In this document: one piece after another, positions 1 through 5,461 of the stretch | Position numbering within the stretch: position 1 is the first letter of the stretch | Layout: each line of letters starts with the position of its first letter | Assembly: GCA_018110855.1 (NCBI GenBank) | Contig: JAGBFZ010000446.1 | Span: forward strand, 1-5,461 | Direction of reading: 5' to 3' | Source of the DNA: Oscillospiraceae bacterium | GTDB taxonomy: Bacteria > Bacillota > Clostridia > Oscillospirales > Ruminococcaceae | Length of the DNA: 5,461 nucleotides | Program-made: the position numbers and the translations under genes | Notes under the pieces: model-generated | The model's input: the letters and a program-made list of their open reading frames with translations, nothing else | The model's database searches: none | Told to the model about the DNA's origin: nothing

Positions 1-1632
1 AACATCGGGGACTGTGACAGGTTCAAGAGCTTCATTACCTTCGGCTGTTCCAATAAATTCCACGCTTCTCCCGTCAGCACTGATTGTGAGGGTACAGGTT
101 TCGATCGTATTCTCTTCCGTTTCCAGCTTAAATGACACTGTTCCCTTTCCATGATATGTAAGCTCGGGGTCATCAGCCGATTTTGCGTGAAAGACATAAA
201 AACATTGCTGTGCAGAACCGTCCTCATAAAAAAATGCAATTTTCAATCTTCCCTCAGTGACAGCCTCAAAAAGAACTGCTCCTATGGGCTCATAGTCACT
301 GTCGGGGATAAGAACGCAGTCGATATATTTCAGCTTATCCGAATTCTCCATACGGTTAAACATATCAATAATATCCTGCTCTGTCCACGTATTTTTATCA
401 TCTTGTAAAATATCTGAATCACTGTTTACCAAATAATCTTGCATTATGTTTTTTTCGGCTTCGGGTATCTCACTTACATATACAATGACTGTTGAATCTT
501 TCTCTGCCTTCTCCCCCCTTTCGGGAATAGTCTCTATTACAGTATTTTCATTCTCCTCACTGAAACTGAATACAACTGCTGTGTGAAGTCCTGCATTGTT
601 AAGTAGTTCGGTCGCTTCACGATAATCCATCATATATACATCCGGGATAGTGACTGTATCATCACTTTTTTCTTTGTTAGCACATAAGAAAACCGATACA
701 AATACAGCCGTCACAGCCAGCACAATAATCACCCACACCGCAGGCTTTTTAAAGTTAAGCACATTCTTGATCCTCTGCTTTGTGCCATTCTCACCGAAGC
801 AGGCAGTAAATGCCGCAGTAGGCTTTGCGGATATTTTCAGAAGGGTCTGAGAATAATCCGCCTTCTGCTCCTTTGTCATATCAGCTGTCACCTTTTCATC
901 GCAGGACATTTCCATGTCACGCTCAAAAAGTCTGAACATCAGCCACACAAGAGGATTGAAGCAATGCACGCACAAAGCCCCGTACATCACAAGCTTTGCA
1001 ATATGATCTCCCCTGTGCATATGAGCCTTTTCGTGCCTGATAATAAGGTCGCTTTCGGTGCAGCTAAGTCCTGTGGGAAGATATATCCTCGGGCGGATAA
1101 TTCCCATGATAAAGGGGTCTGAGATTGCAGGAGATACATACACATTTCCACCCATTTTCTGTGCAGACCTGAGAGAATGTGAAAGCCTTGCCCATGAAAT
1201 AATTCCACGAAATGCCATAATAATTACGGCAAACGCCCATATGTATGAAGCGATTGCGATATAGTTTATCTCCCTTTTCACAGGGGTTTCCGAAACAGGC
1301 TCGGAAACAGTTGTGACCTGTGGGGACACTGACCTTTGCGGTTCGGCATATTCGGGAGCAGGGGCAATTTCAACATCATTATTTGTGATAAAAAGTCCGT
1401 CTGCATTTCTGTCATTGACATCTGTACTGTATGGTATCTCAACGCTGGGGATAGGTGCGGAGGGTATCTGAAAGCTTATGGGACAAAGCAGTCTGAACAA
1501 CGCTGCCGCCCACAGCACATAGGAAAACACCTTTGGAGCCTTGCGGAGAAAAAGCCGCATAACCATGACAACGCCTATGACAATAGAAGCGGTCATGCTC
1601 ATTTCCACTATCTTTATAAAAATGTCCGTCAT
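1..1632 (-). CDS. BlaR1-like M56 zinc metallopeptidase with extracytoplasmic PASTA sensor domain (partial, C-terminus off the left edge)
   Basis: The frame is open from ATG at 1632 to base 1 (544 residues) with no stop, so the C-terminus is missing. Hydrophobic segments lie near residues 11-29, 35-54, 125-146, 210-235 and 298-317. The M56 signature is complete: PFIMGIIRPRIYLP (173-186), zinc-binding HEKAH (200-204), a likely third ligand E241 in EMSCDE (241-246), and QTLLKIS (262-268). In BlaR1/MecR1 this cytoplasmic protease is switched on by an external domain and leads to cleavage of the BlaI-type repressor. Here the outer part has no penicillin-binding serine motifs; after the last helix comes a PASTA domain (about 327-388), then an unrecognised domain (about 395-536). 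A Pro/Ser/Glu-rich outer loop (about 55-123) sits between helices 2 and 3. AAAGGAG six bases before the ATG supports this start. The gene is cotranscribed with and coupled to the BlaI-type gene. Family assignment is firm; the ligand is inferred. Confidence 0.93.
   Translation of the reverse strand, partial: MTDIFIKIVEMSMTASIVIGVVMVMRLFLRKAPKVFSYVLWAAALFRLLCPISFQIPSAPIPSVEIPYSTDVNDRNADGLFITNNDVEIAPAPEYAEPQRSVSPQVTTVSEPVSETPVKREINYIAIASYIWAFAVIIMAFRGIISWARLSHSLRSAQKMGGNVYVSPAISDPFIMGIIRPRIYLPTGLSCTESDLIIRHEKAHMHRGDHIAKLVMYGALCVHCFNPLVWLMFRLFERDMEMSCDEKVTADMTKEQKADYSQTLLKISAKPTAAFTACFGENGTKQRIKNVLNFKKPAVWVIIVLAVTAVFVSVFLCANKEKSDDTVTIPDVYMMDYREATELLNNAGLHTAVVFSFSEENENTVIETIPERGEKAEKDSTVIVYVSEIPEAEKNIMQDYLVNSDSDILQDDKNTWTEQDIIDMFNRMENSDKLKYIDCVLIPDSDYEPIGAVLFEAVTEGRLKIAFFYEDGSAQQCFYVFHAKSADDPELTYHGKGTVSFKLETEENTIETCTLTISADGRSVEFIGTAEGNEALEPVTVPDV
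469..654 (-). other. PASTA domain encoded within the M56 peptidase gene
   Basis: Residues 327-388 of the M56 protein read as a full PASTA repeat: VTIPDV at the start, then an EATELLNNAGL helix (339-349), a VIETIPERG turn (365-373) with the typical Pro and Gly, and a closing STVIVYVSE strand (380-388). PASTA domains are known from Ser/Thr kinases of the PknB/PrkC type and from PBP2x, where they bind or are proposed to bind peptidoglycan fragments or beta-lactams. Its place directly after the last membrane helix puts it outside the cell, where BlaR1 carries its penicillin-binding sensor. The domain call rests on motif order read by eye. Confidence 0.85.
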
Positions 1633-1635
1633 AGT

Positions 1636-1995
1636 TTACTCCTTTCTGAAACGGTCTATCATCTGCTGAATTTCGTCGATCTCCCTTTCGGAAAGCTTTT
1701 TTCTGTCTGCAAAGGCTGCAAGAAAACATGGGAGAGAGCCGCCGAAATCCTCTTCAAGAAGCTTGTCCGTCTTAATGGCGGCAATTTCTTCTTTAGAAAT
1801 AACGGTTGAAACGTGACCGTCCTTGTTTTCGCAGATACCCTTGTCACACAGGCGGCGGAGCATGGTGTAGGTGGTGGATTTTTTCCACTCAAATGCCTCT
1901 GCACAAATCTTGACAAGCTCGCCCGAGGGAATACCTTCATTTTCTCTGATGAGGTCAACGAACCTGCTTTCCATTTCACCGAGATTTATATTCAT
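1636..1995 (-). CDS. BlaI/MecI/CopY-family winged-helix transcriptional repressor
   Basis: This 119-residue protein has the usual BlaI length and layout. An N-terminal winged helix carries the family pattern W37-x2-STTYTMLRRLCDKGI (40-54), including the recognition helix. A helical C-terminal half (about 82-119, with FLAAFADRKKLSEREIDEI) matches the dimerisation and protease-sensitive region of the family. In the studied systems such dimers bind operators with TGTA/TACA-type half-sites and are cleaved in the C-terminal region after BlaR1 activation; the exact cleavage site cannot be read here. The start is supported by AGAAAGGAA nine bases upstream. The stop is three bases before the start of the M56 gene, whose ribosome binding site lies across this gene's end, so translation is probably coupled. 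Autoregulation is likely from the half-sites over its promoter. It is very unlikely to be a copper regulator, because no copper gene is adjacent and the partner is M56. Confidence 0.93.
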   Translation of the reverse strand: MNINLGEMESRFVDLIRENEGIPSGELVKICAEAFEWKKSTTYTMLRRLCDKGICENKDGHVSTVISKEEIAAIKTDKLLEEDFGGSLPCFLAAFADRKKLSEREIDEIQQMIDRFRKE

Positions 1996-2025
1996 AGTAT
2001 CATTTCCTTTCTTAGGTTTATTGTT

Positions 2026-2060
2026 TGTAGACTACACATATAGTCTAGCATATGTAGACT
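2026..2060. promoter_or_regulatory. Probable BlaI-type operator: three alternating half-sites
   Basis: The hexamer TAGACT occurs at 2028-2033 and 2055-2060, with its reverse complement AGTCTA at 2042-2047 between them, at steps of 14 and 13 bp. The outer copies are both part of TGTAGACT. The left copy also sits in an 11-bp palindrome TGTAGACTACA (2026-2036). TGTA/TACA half-sites are what BlaI, MecI and CopY repressors recognise. The array covers the -10 box, the spacer and the likely transcription start of the repressor operon, which is the classical autoregulatory arrangement. Binding is inferred. Confidence 0.72.
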
Positions 2061-2070
2061 GATTTGTCAA
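2042..2070 (-). promoter_or_regulatory. Promoter of the BlaI-type/M56 operon
   Basis: Read on the minus strand, TTGACA (2070-2065) is a perfect -35 box. It is followed by a 17-base spacer and TAGACT (2047-2042), which matches four of six bases of TATAAT. Transcription would begin around 2035, giving a leader of about 40 bases that contains the ribosome binding site. The -10 box is itself one of the operator half-sites, so repressor binding would block polymerase. Confidence 0.8.
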
Positions 2071-2182
2071 GAGGGTTTTGCAAAAAAATCCATTCCTCTA
2101 AAGATCGATATATATAGTTTTGTATAAATGAACACATTCAGCATAATTTTCTTGTTTATTCCTACAAATCCATATAAAGGTA

Positions 2183-2211
2183 TTGACATATATAGAATAT
2201 CTACATATAAT
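2183..2211 (+). promoter_or_regulatory. Perfect-consensus promoter of the PadR operon
   Basis: TTGACA (2183-2188), a spacer of exactly 17 bases and TATAAT (2206-2211) match the sigma-A/sigma-70 consensus at all twelve positions. Transcription should begin near 2218. A promoter this strong needs a repressor, and the palindrome laid over it supplies the site. Confidence 0.88.
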
Positions 2212-2234
2212 TATATATAGATATTCTATATATG
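2187..2234. promoter_or_regulatory. 48-bp near-perfect palindrome, probable PadR operator
   Basis: The left arm CATATATAGAATATCTA (2187-2203) and right arm TAGATATTCTATATATG (2218-2234) are exact reverse complements over 17 bases. The bases between them (2205-2216) are again a palindrome about the same centre, so only the pair 2204/2217 (C/A) fails to match. Each arm contains its own small dyad, TAGA-3-TCTA, centred at 2198 and 2223, 25 bp apart, which suggests two dimer sites. The palindrome runs from the end of the -35 box through the -10 box to the first base of the ribosome binding site. PadR proteins commonly repress their own operons through AT-rich dyads; binding by this PadR is inferred. 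Confidence 0.8.
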
Positions 2235-2248
2235 GAGGTATGTTAATG
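2234..2248 (+). promoter_or_regulatory. Ribosome binding site that fixes the PadR start
   Basis: GGAGG (2234-2238) lies seven bases before ATG at 2246. An in-frame ATG at 2240 is only one base from the Shine-Dalgarno sequence, too close to be used. The frame extends back to a TTG at 2183, but that codon is the -35 box and cannot be in the transcript. Confidence 0.85.
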
Positions 2249-2584
2249 AAAATCAATAAAGGACTTATGGCAGGCTCAACGGATATGCTTATATTAAGTC
2301 TGCTTGAAGAAAAGGAAATGTATGGATATGAAATGATCGAAACATTGGAAAAACGCTCAGATCATACCTTCGATCTGAAAGCAGGTACGCTGTATCCACT
2401 TTTGCATTCATTGGAAAGTGCAGGATATATCACATCGAGAGAGGTCAGCACCGAAAATGGACGTGTTAGAAAATACTATGCTATCACAAATGATGGTATC
2501 GGTTTTCTGGATTCAAGGCGGCAGGAATGGGAAAAATTCAGCGGTGCGGTAAATCTTGTTATAGGTAAGGGGGTAAAGGCATGA
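2246..2584 (+). CDS. PadR-family transcriptional regulator (short type)
   Basis: The 112-residue protein is a classic short PadR: a winged helix with GSTDMLILSLLEEKEMYGYEM (positions 10-30), the hallmark GTLYPLLHSLESAGYI (47-62), and a basic wing around GRVRKYYAIT (72-81). It ends in one short helix for dimerisation, as in the subfamily of about 110 residues. PadR proteins act as ligand- or stress-responsive repressors in the cytoplasm. The gene overlaps the next gene by four bases (ATGA at 2581-2584), so the two are cotranslated. PadR genes next to HAAS/DUF1700-domain membrane proteins are a known pairing in Firmicutes, where the helical domain is proposed to work with the regulator. Control is probably by autorepression at the palindrome over its promoter. 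The inducer is unknown. Confidence 0.93.
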   Translation: MKINKGLMAGSTDMLILSLLEEKEMYGYEMIETLEKRSDHTFDLKAGTLYPLLHSLESAGYITSREVSTENGRVRKYYAITNDGIGFLDSRRQEWEKFSGAVNLVIGKGVKA

Positions 2585-3876
2585 AAAAGGATGAGTTCAT
2601 AGCCAATGTTCTTGAACAGGTACGCTGTAAAAAAACACATGATATTCTCAGAGCTGAATTATCCGCACATATTGATGATCAGGCGGAGGCATTTGAAGCT
2701 GTAGGTCTTCCCCATGAGCAATGCGAGGAAGAAGCTGTAAAAACAATGGGTGACGCTGTTGATATCGGTCTGAAGCTGGACAGTGCTCACAGACCTCATT
2801 TCCCATTTATTGCAGTTTTATGCGCTGCCGCTCTTATGTTATGCGGAATACTTATAAGAGTATTACTTGCCGAAAAATTTCCTTTGCTTAGTGTTGGCAG
2901 TCATGATATACTTGCTGTTTTTGCGGGCATCGTATGCTTTACGATATTCTGCTGTATTGATTATACGATATTTGCAAGACTATCTAAAAAGGCATATCCC
3001 TTGGTGGCTGTTCTTTTTACAGTAATGCTGATAATACTGCGACTTGACTACATAGCATATTCAAACGGCAGAACTGATTTTTTCTATCTTGGTAGGCTGA
3101 ATTACGCATTGATTGGTTTCTATGGGTGTATTATGCTTGTGCCGTTCATGTGCGGTTTTGTGTATCGTATGCGAGGAAAAGCCATGGTCGGATTTTTAAT
3201 ATGCTGTGCAGTTCTGACTGTTCCCGCTCTCATTCTGTGCTGCTTTACCCATAACTTTGCGGTGTTATATATAAACACACTTAATGCGTGGATTATTATA
3301 ATGTTTGCTTTGAAAAAGGGTTGGTTCAGTATAAGTAAAAGGCTTGGATATCTGATCGTCAGCATCCCGGCAGCTTTGCTTATTCTGAGTTCAGCCGCAT
3401 ACGAAAGCATAAGGAGCTTGAAAAATCACGGAAATGCTATTGCTAAGCTCAGCTTCATATGGGATTTCCTCATGGATAATGGCACCACTATTGAAGACGG
3501 CTGGTTTATTGATGATTCAATGTTGTTACTGGGTGTGATAAAGTATTACGGCATATTGTCGGGTGTTGTGCTTGGAATAATTATGCTGATGTTTCCGTTC
3601 CTGCTTAAATTATTCTCCCATAGGGTACACAGCAGCTTCGGACAGCTTCTCGCATCATCTGTAATATTTGTTTTTACTATTCAGGCTGTGTGTTATATTG
3701 CATCAAATATGGGCATCAATATGTTCTATGCCTCATATTCGTCTGCTCCGTTTATATCTATCGGTGTTTACTCATATGCAGCATGGGGAATGCTTCTCGG
3801 CATATTTGCGTCAATATATCTGCGAAGTGACCTTTTCCCGGAAAGAAAACTTGATCGGATAACGAAAGCATATTGA
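2581..3876 (+). CDS. SEDS-like (FtsW/RodA/SpoVE family) membrane protein with N-terminal HAAS/permease-prefix-like domain
   Basis: The 431-residue protein has two parts. Residues 1-72 form a soluble helical domain with the pattern ILRAELSAHIDD (22-33), then GLPHEQCEEEAVKTMGDAVDIG (42-63) and HRP (70-72), typical of HAAS/permease-prefix domains. Residues 76-413 hold about ten membrane segments (near 76-96, 109-127, 139-156, 175-195, 202-222, 226-243, 256-272, 325-345, 357-375, 390-413), with the longest loop (about 273-312) between helices 7 and 8, the SEDS layout. The last helix reads APFISIGVYS (389-398), like the family's PFISYGGSS. D311 or D312 sits about where SEDS glycosyltransferases have their catalytic Asp (TDFIF region), but the glycine-rich part of that loop is not recognisable. 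SEDS proteins polymerise peptidoglycan glycan strands from lipid II. Whether this one is an enzyme or a sensor/decoy is open. Start: AAGGGGG seven bases upstream, ATGA overlap with padR. Confidence 0.78.
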   Translation: MKKDEFIANVLEQVRCKKTHDILRAELSAHIDDQAEAFEAVGLPHEQCEEEAVKTMGDAVDIGLKLDSAHRPHFPFIAVLCAAALMLCGILIRVLLAEKFPLLSVGSHDILAVFAGIVCFTIFCCIDYTIFARLSKKAYPLVAVLFTVMLIILRLDYIAYSNGRTDFFYLGRLNYALIGFYGCIMLVPFMCGFVYRMRGKAMVGFLICCAVLTVPALILCCFTHNFAVLYINTLNAWIIIMFALKKGWFSISKRLGYLIVSIPAALLILSSAAYESIRSLKNHGNAIAKLSFIWDFLMDNGTTIEDGWFIDDSMLLLGVIKYYGILSGVVLGIIMLMFPFLLKLFSHRVHSSFGQLLASSVIFVFTIQAVCYIASNMGINMFYASYSSAPFISIGVYSYAAWGMLLGIFASIYLRSDLFPERKLDRITKAY

Positions 3877-3934
3877 AACTAATTATTCTACACCGAAATA
3901 AACTTTGCAAGCAATAATATTGTGACCAAAAATT
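3877..3934. other. 58-bp convergent spacer without a visible terminator
   Basis: The gap lies between the ends of two convergent operons. It is AT-rich and holds no GC stem followed by a T run on either strand, only tiny dyads such as TTGC-2-GCAA. Transcripts may overlap, or termination may be factor-dependent. Confidence 0.6.
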
Positions 3935-5176
3935 CTATAATGTCCCCTTTAAAAAAGTGATCGTAAATACCGTTCCGCTGCCGTCCGAGGATACACGGAT
4001 ATTTCCGTTATGCCTTTCGATTATGCTTTTGGTAATGGCAAGTCCAATGCCAACACTGTTTGATGCGCTGTCCTTTTTTCCTGCCGAGAAAAACCTGTCA
4101 AAAATTTTCGGCATTATTTCGGGAGATATACCGCAGCCGTTGTCCTTGACGCTCATCACTGCCGTAAGAGGAGTTTCCTCACCCGAAAGCTCAATGCACC
4201 CGCCCGACGGGGTATGCTCAACGGAATTTTTTATAAGATTGCCCACCGCTTCGGTAAGCCATTTTCTGTCCATTTCAATAATAATATCCTCGGGAATGGT
4301 GTTTATTACGCATATCCCCTTTTTTTCGATCTGCTCACCGAACATTGAAACCGCATTCTCGGACATTTCTCTAAGCCCCGCAAGCTCCATATCAAATTCG
4401 GTCTCACCCGAATCAAGCCGTGCGGATTTCAGCAAGCCTGCTATCAGCCATTCCAGACGGTCAAGCTCCGAAAGATCACGGCTCAGAAAATCCATTGCAG
4501 TGCTTCGGGGCATATCATCACCCGAAAGCATTATTTCCGTGTTTATCCTCAGTGCCGCAACGGGCGTTTTCATCTGATGGGATATATCCGAAATTAGTCT
4601 GTGGATATACTCATTCTGCCTTGAAAGCTTATTTTCAAGAAACAAAGTATGCTCGGATATCCTTGCAAATGCACTGCTGCACCTTCTGAGCGCACCGCTC
4701 AGCGTCCCGTCCTCGGAATATTTTCTGCCGAAGGTTATCTTTTCGGAATTGTCGGATATTTCTCTCAGCTTTTTTGCATATGACGAAAACAACAGCCCAC
4801 ATAGCACAAGAATTATCATTCCCGATGAAAGGGCTGTTATCATCATCAGAAGTGCAGTTCTTTTTATATCATCATTGTACCCCGAAAATAATGAATGTGA
4901 CATATTTCTGCCGTAGCCGTATTTTTCAAGAGCAGCCTCAGCTCTTTGAATGTCCTCTTCCGAATATTCTCCCGTGTATGCCATAGAAAGCTTTTCATGC
5001 TGATTTTCCTCCGTGCAGGCAAGTATTGCTCCGAATCTTCCGCACAGCTCATTTGCAAATCTGTCTGCACAGCTTTCCGCTGTCGATGCACCGATATATG
5101 CTCCCGCAGCTGCCGAAAAGATCATTCCGAAAATTATCATAATAATAAGCAGTCGGGCATTTTTTATTCCTGCCAT
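3935..5176 (-). CDS. Membrane sensor histidine kinase (two-component system)
   Basis: The 413-residue protein has a short cytoplasmic start, membrane helix 1 (about 8-28), an outer domain of about 80 residues (29-108), and helix 2 (109-131). A signalling helix follows, then a complete kinase core: H-box SDISHQMKTP with phospho-acceptor H200, N-box NLIKNSVEHT (313-322), G1 box DNGCGI (345-350), F-box IFDRFF (358-363) and G2 box GIGLAI (376-381). It should autophosphorylate on H200 and pass phosphate to the response regulator encoded just upstream. The outer domain has three cysteines nine residues apart (C36, C45, C54) and no recognised fold. It is too large for the nearly absent loop of BceS-type kinases, and no ABC transporter is visible nearby. 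The ATG at 5176 follows a purine-rich stretch (GGGGAGTGGG, 5192-5183) and overlaps the regulator gene by 13 bases. The stimulus is unknown. Confidence 0.93.
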   Translation of the reverse strand: MAGIKNARLLIIMIIFGMIFSAAAGAYIGASTAESCADRFANELCGRFGAILACTEENQHEKLSMAYTGEYSEEDIQRAEAALEKYGYGRNMSHSLFSGYNDDIKRTALLMMITALSSGMIILVLCGLLFSSYAKKLREISDNSEKITFGRKYSEDGTLSGALRRCSSAFARISEHTLFLENKLSRQNEYIHRLISDISHQMKTPVAALRINTEIMLSGDDMPRSTAMDFLSRDLSELDRLEWLIAGLLKSARLDSGETEFDMELAGLREMSENAVSMFGEQIEKKGICVINTIPEDIIIEMDRKWLTEAVGNLIKNSVEHTPSGGCIELSGEETPLTAVMSVKDNGCGISPEIMPKIFDRFFSAGKKDSASNSVGIGLAITKSIIERHNGNIRVSSDGSGTVFTITFLKGTL

Positions 5177-5461
5177 TTATATCCCACTCCCCTGACGGTA
5201 ATGATATGCTCGCTGCCGATTTTTTCCCTCAGCCTGCTTATATGCACGGAAAGAGTATTGTCATCAACAAATTCACCCTTGCCGTCCCACAGCTTGTCAA
5301 GCAGCTGCATTCTTGTAAGCGTTATGCCGCTGTTTGCTTTGAGAGTATTCATTAGCCGCAGCTCCGCAAGAGTAAGTCCCTGCACCTCGTCGGTATCTAT
5401 ATCCTTTTTGGACATTCTTCTGAGGACCGCGCGGACCCGTGAAAGCAGCTCTCCAAGTCGG
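5164..5461 (-). CDS. OmpR/PhoB-type response regulator, C-terminal part (N-terminus off the right edge)
   Basis: The open frame enters from the right edge and ends at TAA (5166-5164). The first visible residues, RLGELLSRVRAVLRR, are the typical end of a receiver domain and its linker. The ATG at 5415 follows directly and is therefore internal, not the start. The winged-helix DNA-binding domain is complete: LTLAELRLMNTL, then LLDKLWDGKGEFVDDNTLSV, the recognition helix region HISRLREKIG, and the wing ITVRGVGYKW, three residues from the stop. The phospho-acceptor Asp is outside the window. The gene precedes and overlaps the histidine kinase gene by 13 bases, so the pair forms one operon whose promoter lies to the right of the window. 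The FVDDNTLSVHISRLR style is common among Firmicutes regulators of envelope-stress responses, but its targets cannot be named. Confidence 0.93.
   Translation of the reverse strand, partial: RLGELLSRVRAVLRRMSKKDIDTDEVQGLTLAELRLMNTLKANSGITLTRMQLLDKLWDGKGEFVDDNTLSVHISRLREKIGSEHIITVRGVGYKWQE

Noticed and set aside
151..408. Plus-strand open frame of 85 codons, and others at 650-850, 1058-1264 and 1336-1809
   Set aside because: They lie opposite the continuous M56 or BlaI-type coding frames, have no credible ribosome binding site and resemble no family.
2070..2099. AGAGG (2070-2074) and CCTCT (2095-2099) as a hairpin terminator or leader structure
   Set aside because: A five-base stem with a 20-base loop and no T run is too weak, and the segment is upstream of both promoters' transcripts.
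2107..2117. GATATATATAG as a further PadR half-site
   Set aside because: It lacks the TAGA-3-TCTA dyad and is expected by chance in this AT-rich spacer.
2183..2245. Longer PadR reading frame starting at TTG 2183 (21 extra residues)
   Set aside because: That TTG is the -35 box of the padR promoter, so it lies upstream of the likely transcription start; GGAGG seven bases before ATG 2246 fits far better.
1996..2245. Riboswitch, small RNA gene or attachment site in the divergent spacer
   Set aside because: Both predicted leaders are only about 30-40 bases, and the dyads present are explained by the two promoters and operators.
3957..4577. Plus-strand open frame of 206 codons opposite the histidine kinase
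   Set aside because: The minus-strand frame has all kinase boxes; the Ser/Pro-rich plus-strand product is a shadow of them.
5164..5415. A short 83-residue stand-alone DNA-binding protein starting at ATG 5415
   Set aside because: The frame stays open to the right edge and the residues before the ATG are a typical receiver-to-DNA-binding linker, so this is the tail of a full response regulator.
3935..5461. A BceRS-type bacitracin-sensing two-component system
   Set aside because: The kinase has an outer domain of about 80 residues, unlike BceS, and no BceAB-type transporter is visible.

Overview
The window looks like a chromosomal piece of a Gram-positive Clostridia-type bacterium (Firmicutes). 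The reasons are strong purine-rich ribosome binding sites, consensus sigma-A type promoters, AT-rich spacers, and a gene set of BlaI/M56, PadR, HAAS-domain membrane protein and OmpR-type two-component system. A ruminococcal relative would fit, but that is an impression from protein style and not a proven assignment.

Layout. Positions 1-1632 (minus strand, running off the left edge) encode a BlaR1-like M56 zinc metallopeptidase. Its extracytoplasmic sensor is a PASTA domain, not a penicillin-binding domain. It is preceded by a BlaI/MecI-family repressor at 1636-1995, three bases upstream. Positions 1996-2245 are a 250-bp divergent control region. On the left is a minus-strand promoter (TTGACA, 17 bp, TAGACT) overlapped by three alternating TAGACT/AGTCTA half-sites, the probable BlaI operator. 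On the right is a perfect-consensus plus-strand promoter (TTGACA, 17 bp, TATAAT) buried in a 48-bp near-perfect palindrome, the probable PadR operator. Positions 2246-3876 (plus strand) are a two-gene operon with a 4-bp overlap. It encodes a small PadR repressor and a ten-helix membrane protein with an N-terminal HAAS/permease-prefix-like helical domain and a SEDS-like (FtsW/RodA/SpoVE) C-terminus. Positions 3935-5461 (minus strand, convergent with the previous operon and running off the right edge) hold a sensor histidine kinase and the C-terminal part of its OmpR-type response regulator, overlapping by 13 bp.

How it may work together. All three units are sensor/regulator modules, and two point to the cell envelope. 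The BlaI-M56 pair is built like the beta-lactam-sensing BlaI-BlaR1 system but should read peptidoglycan fragments or beta-lactams through PASTA. The divergent PadR operon makes a divergent relative of the peptidoglycan glycosyltransferases. No beta-lactamase, PBP or transporter gene is visible, so the output genes of both regulators must lie elsewhere or be these regulators' own operons. The most notable points are the M56-PASTA fusion, the HAAS-SEDS protein with a divergent catalytic loop, and the two elaborate operators in one short spacer.
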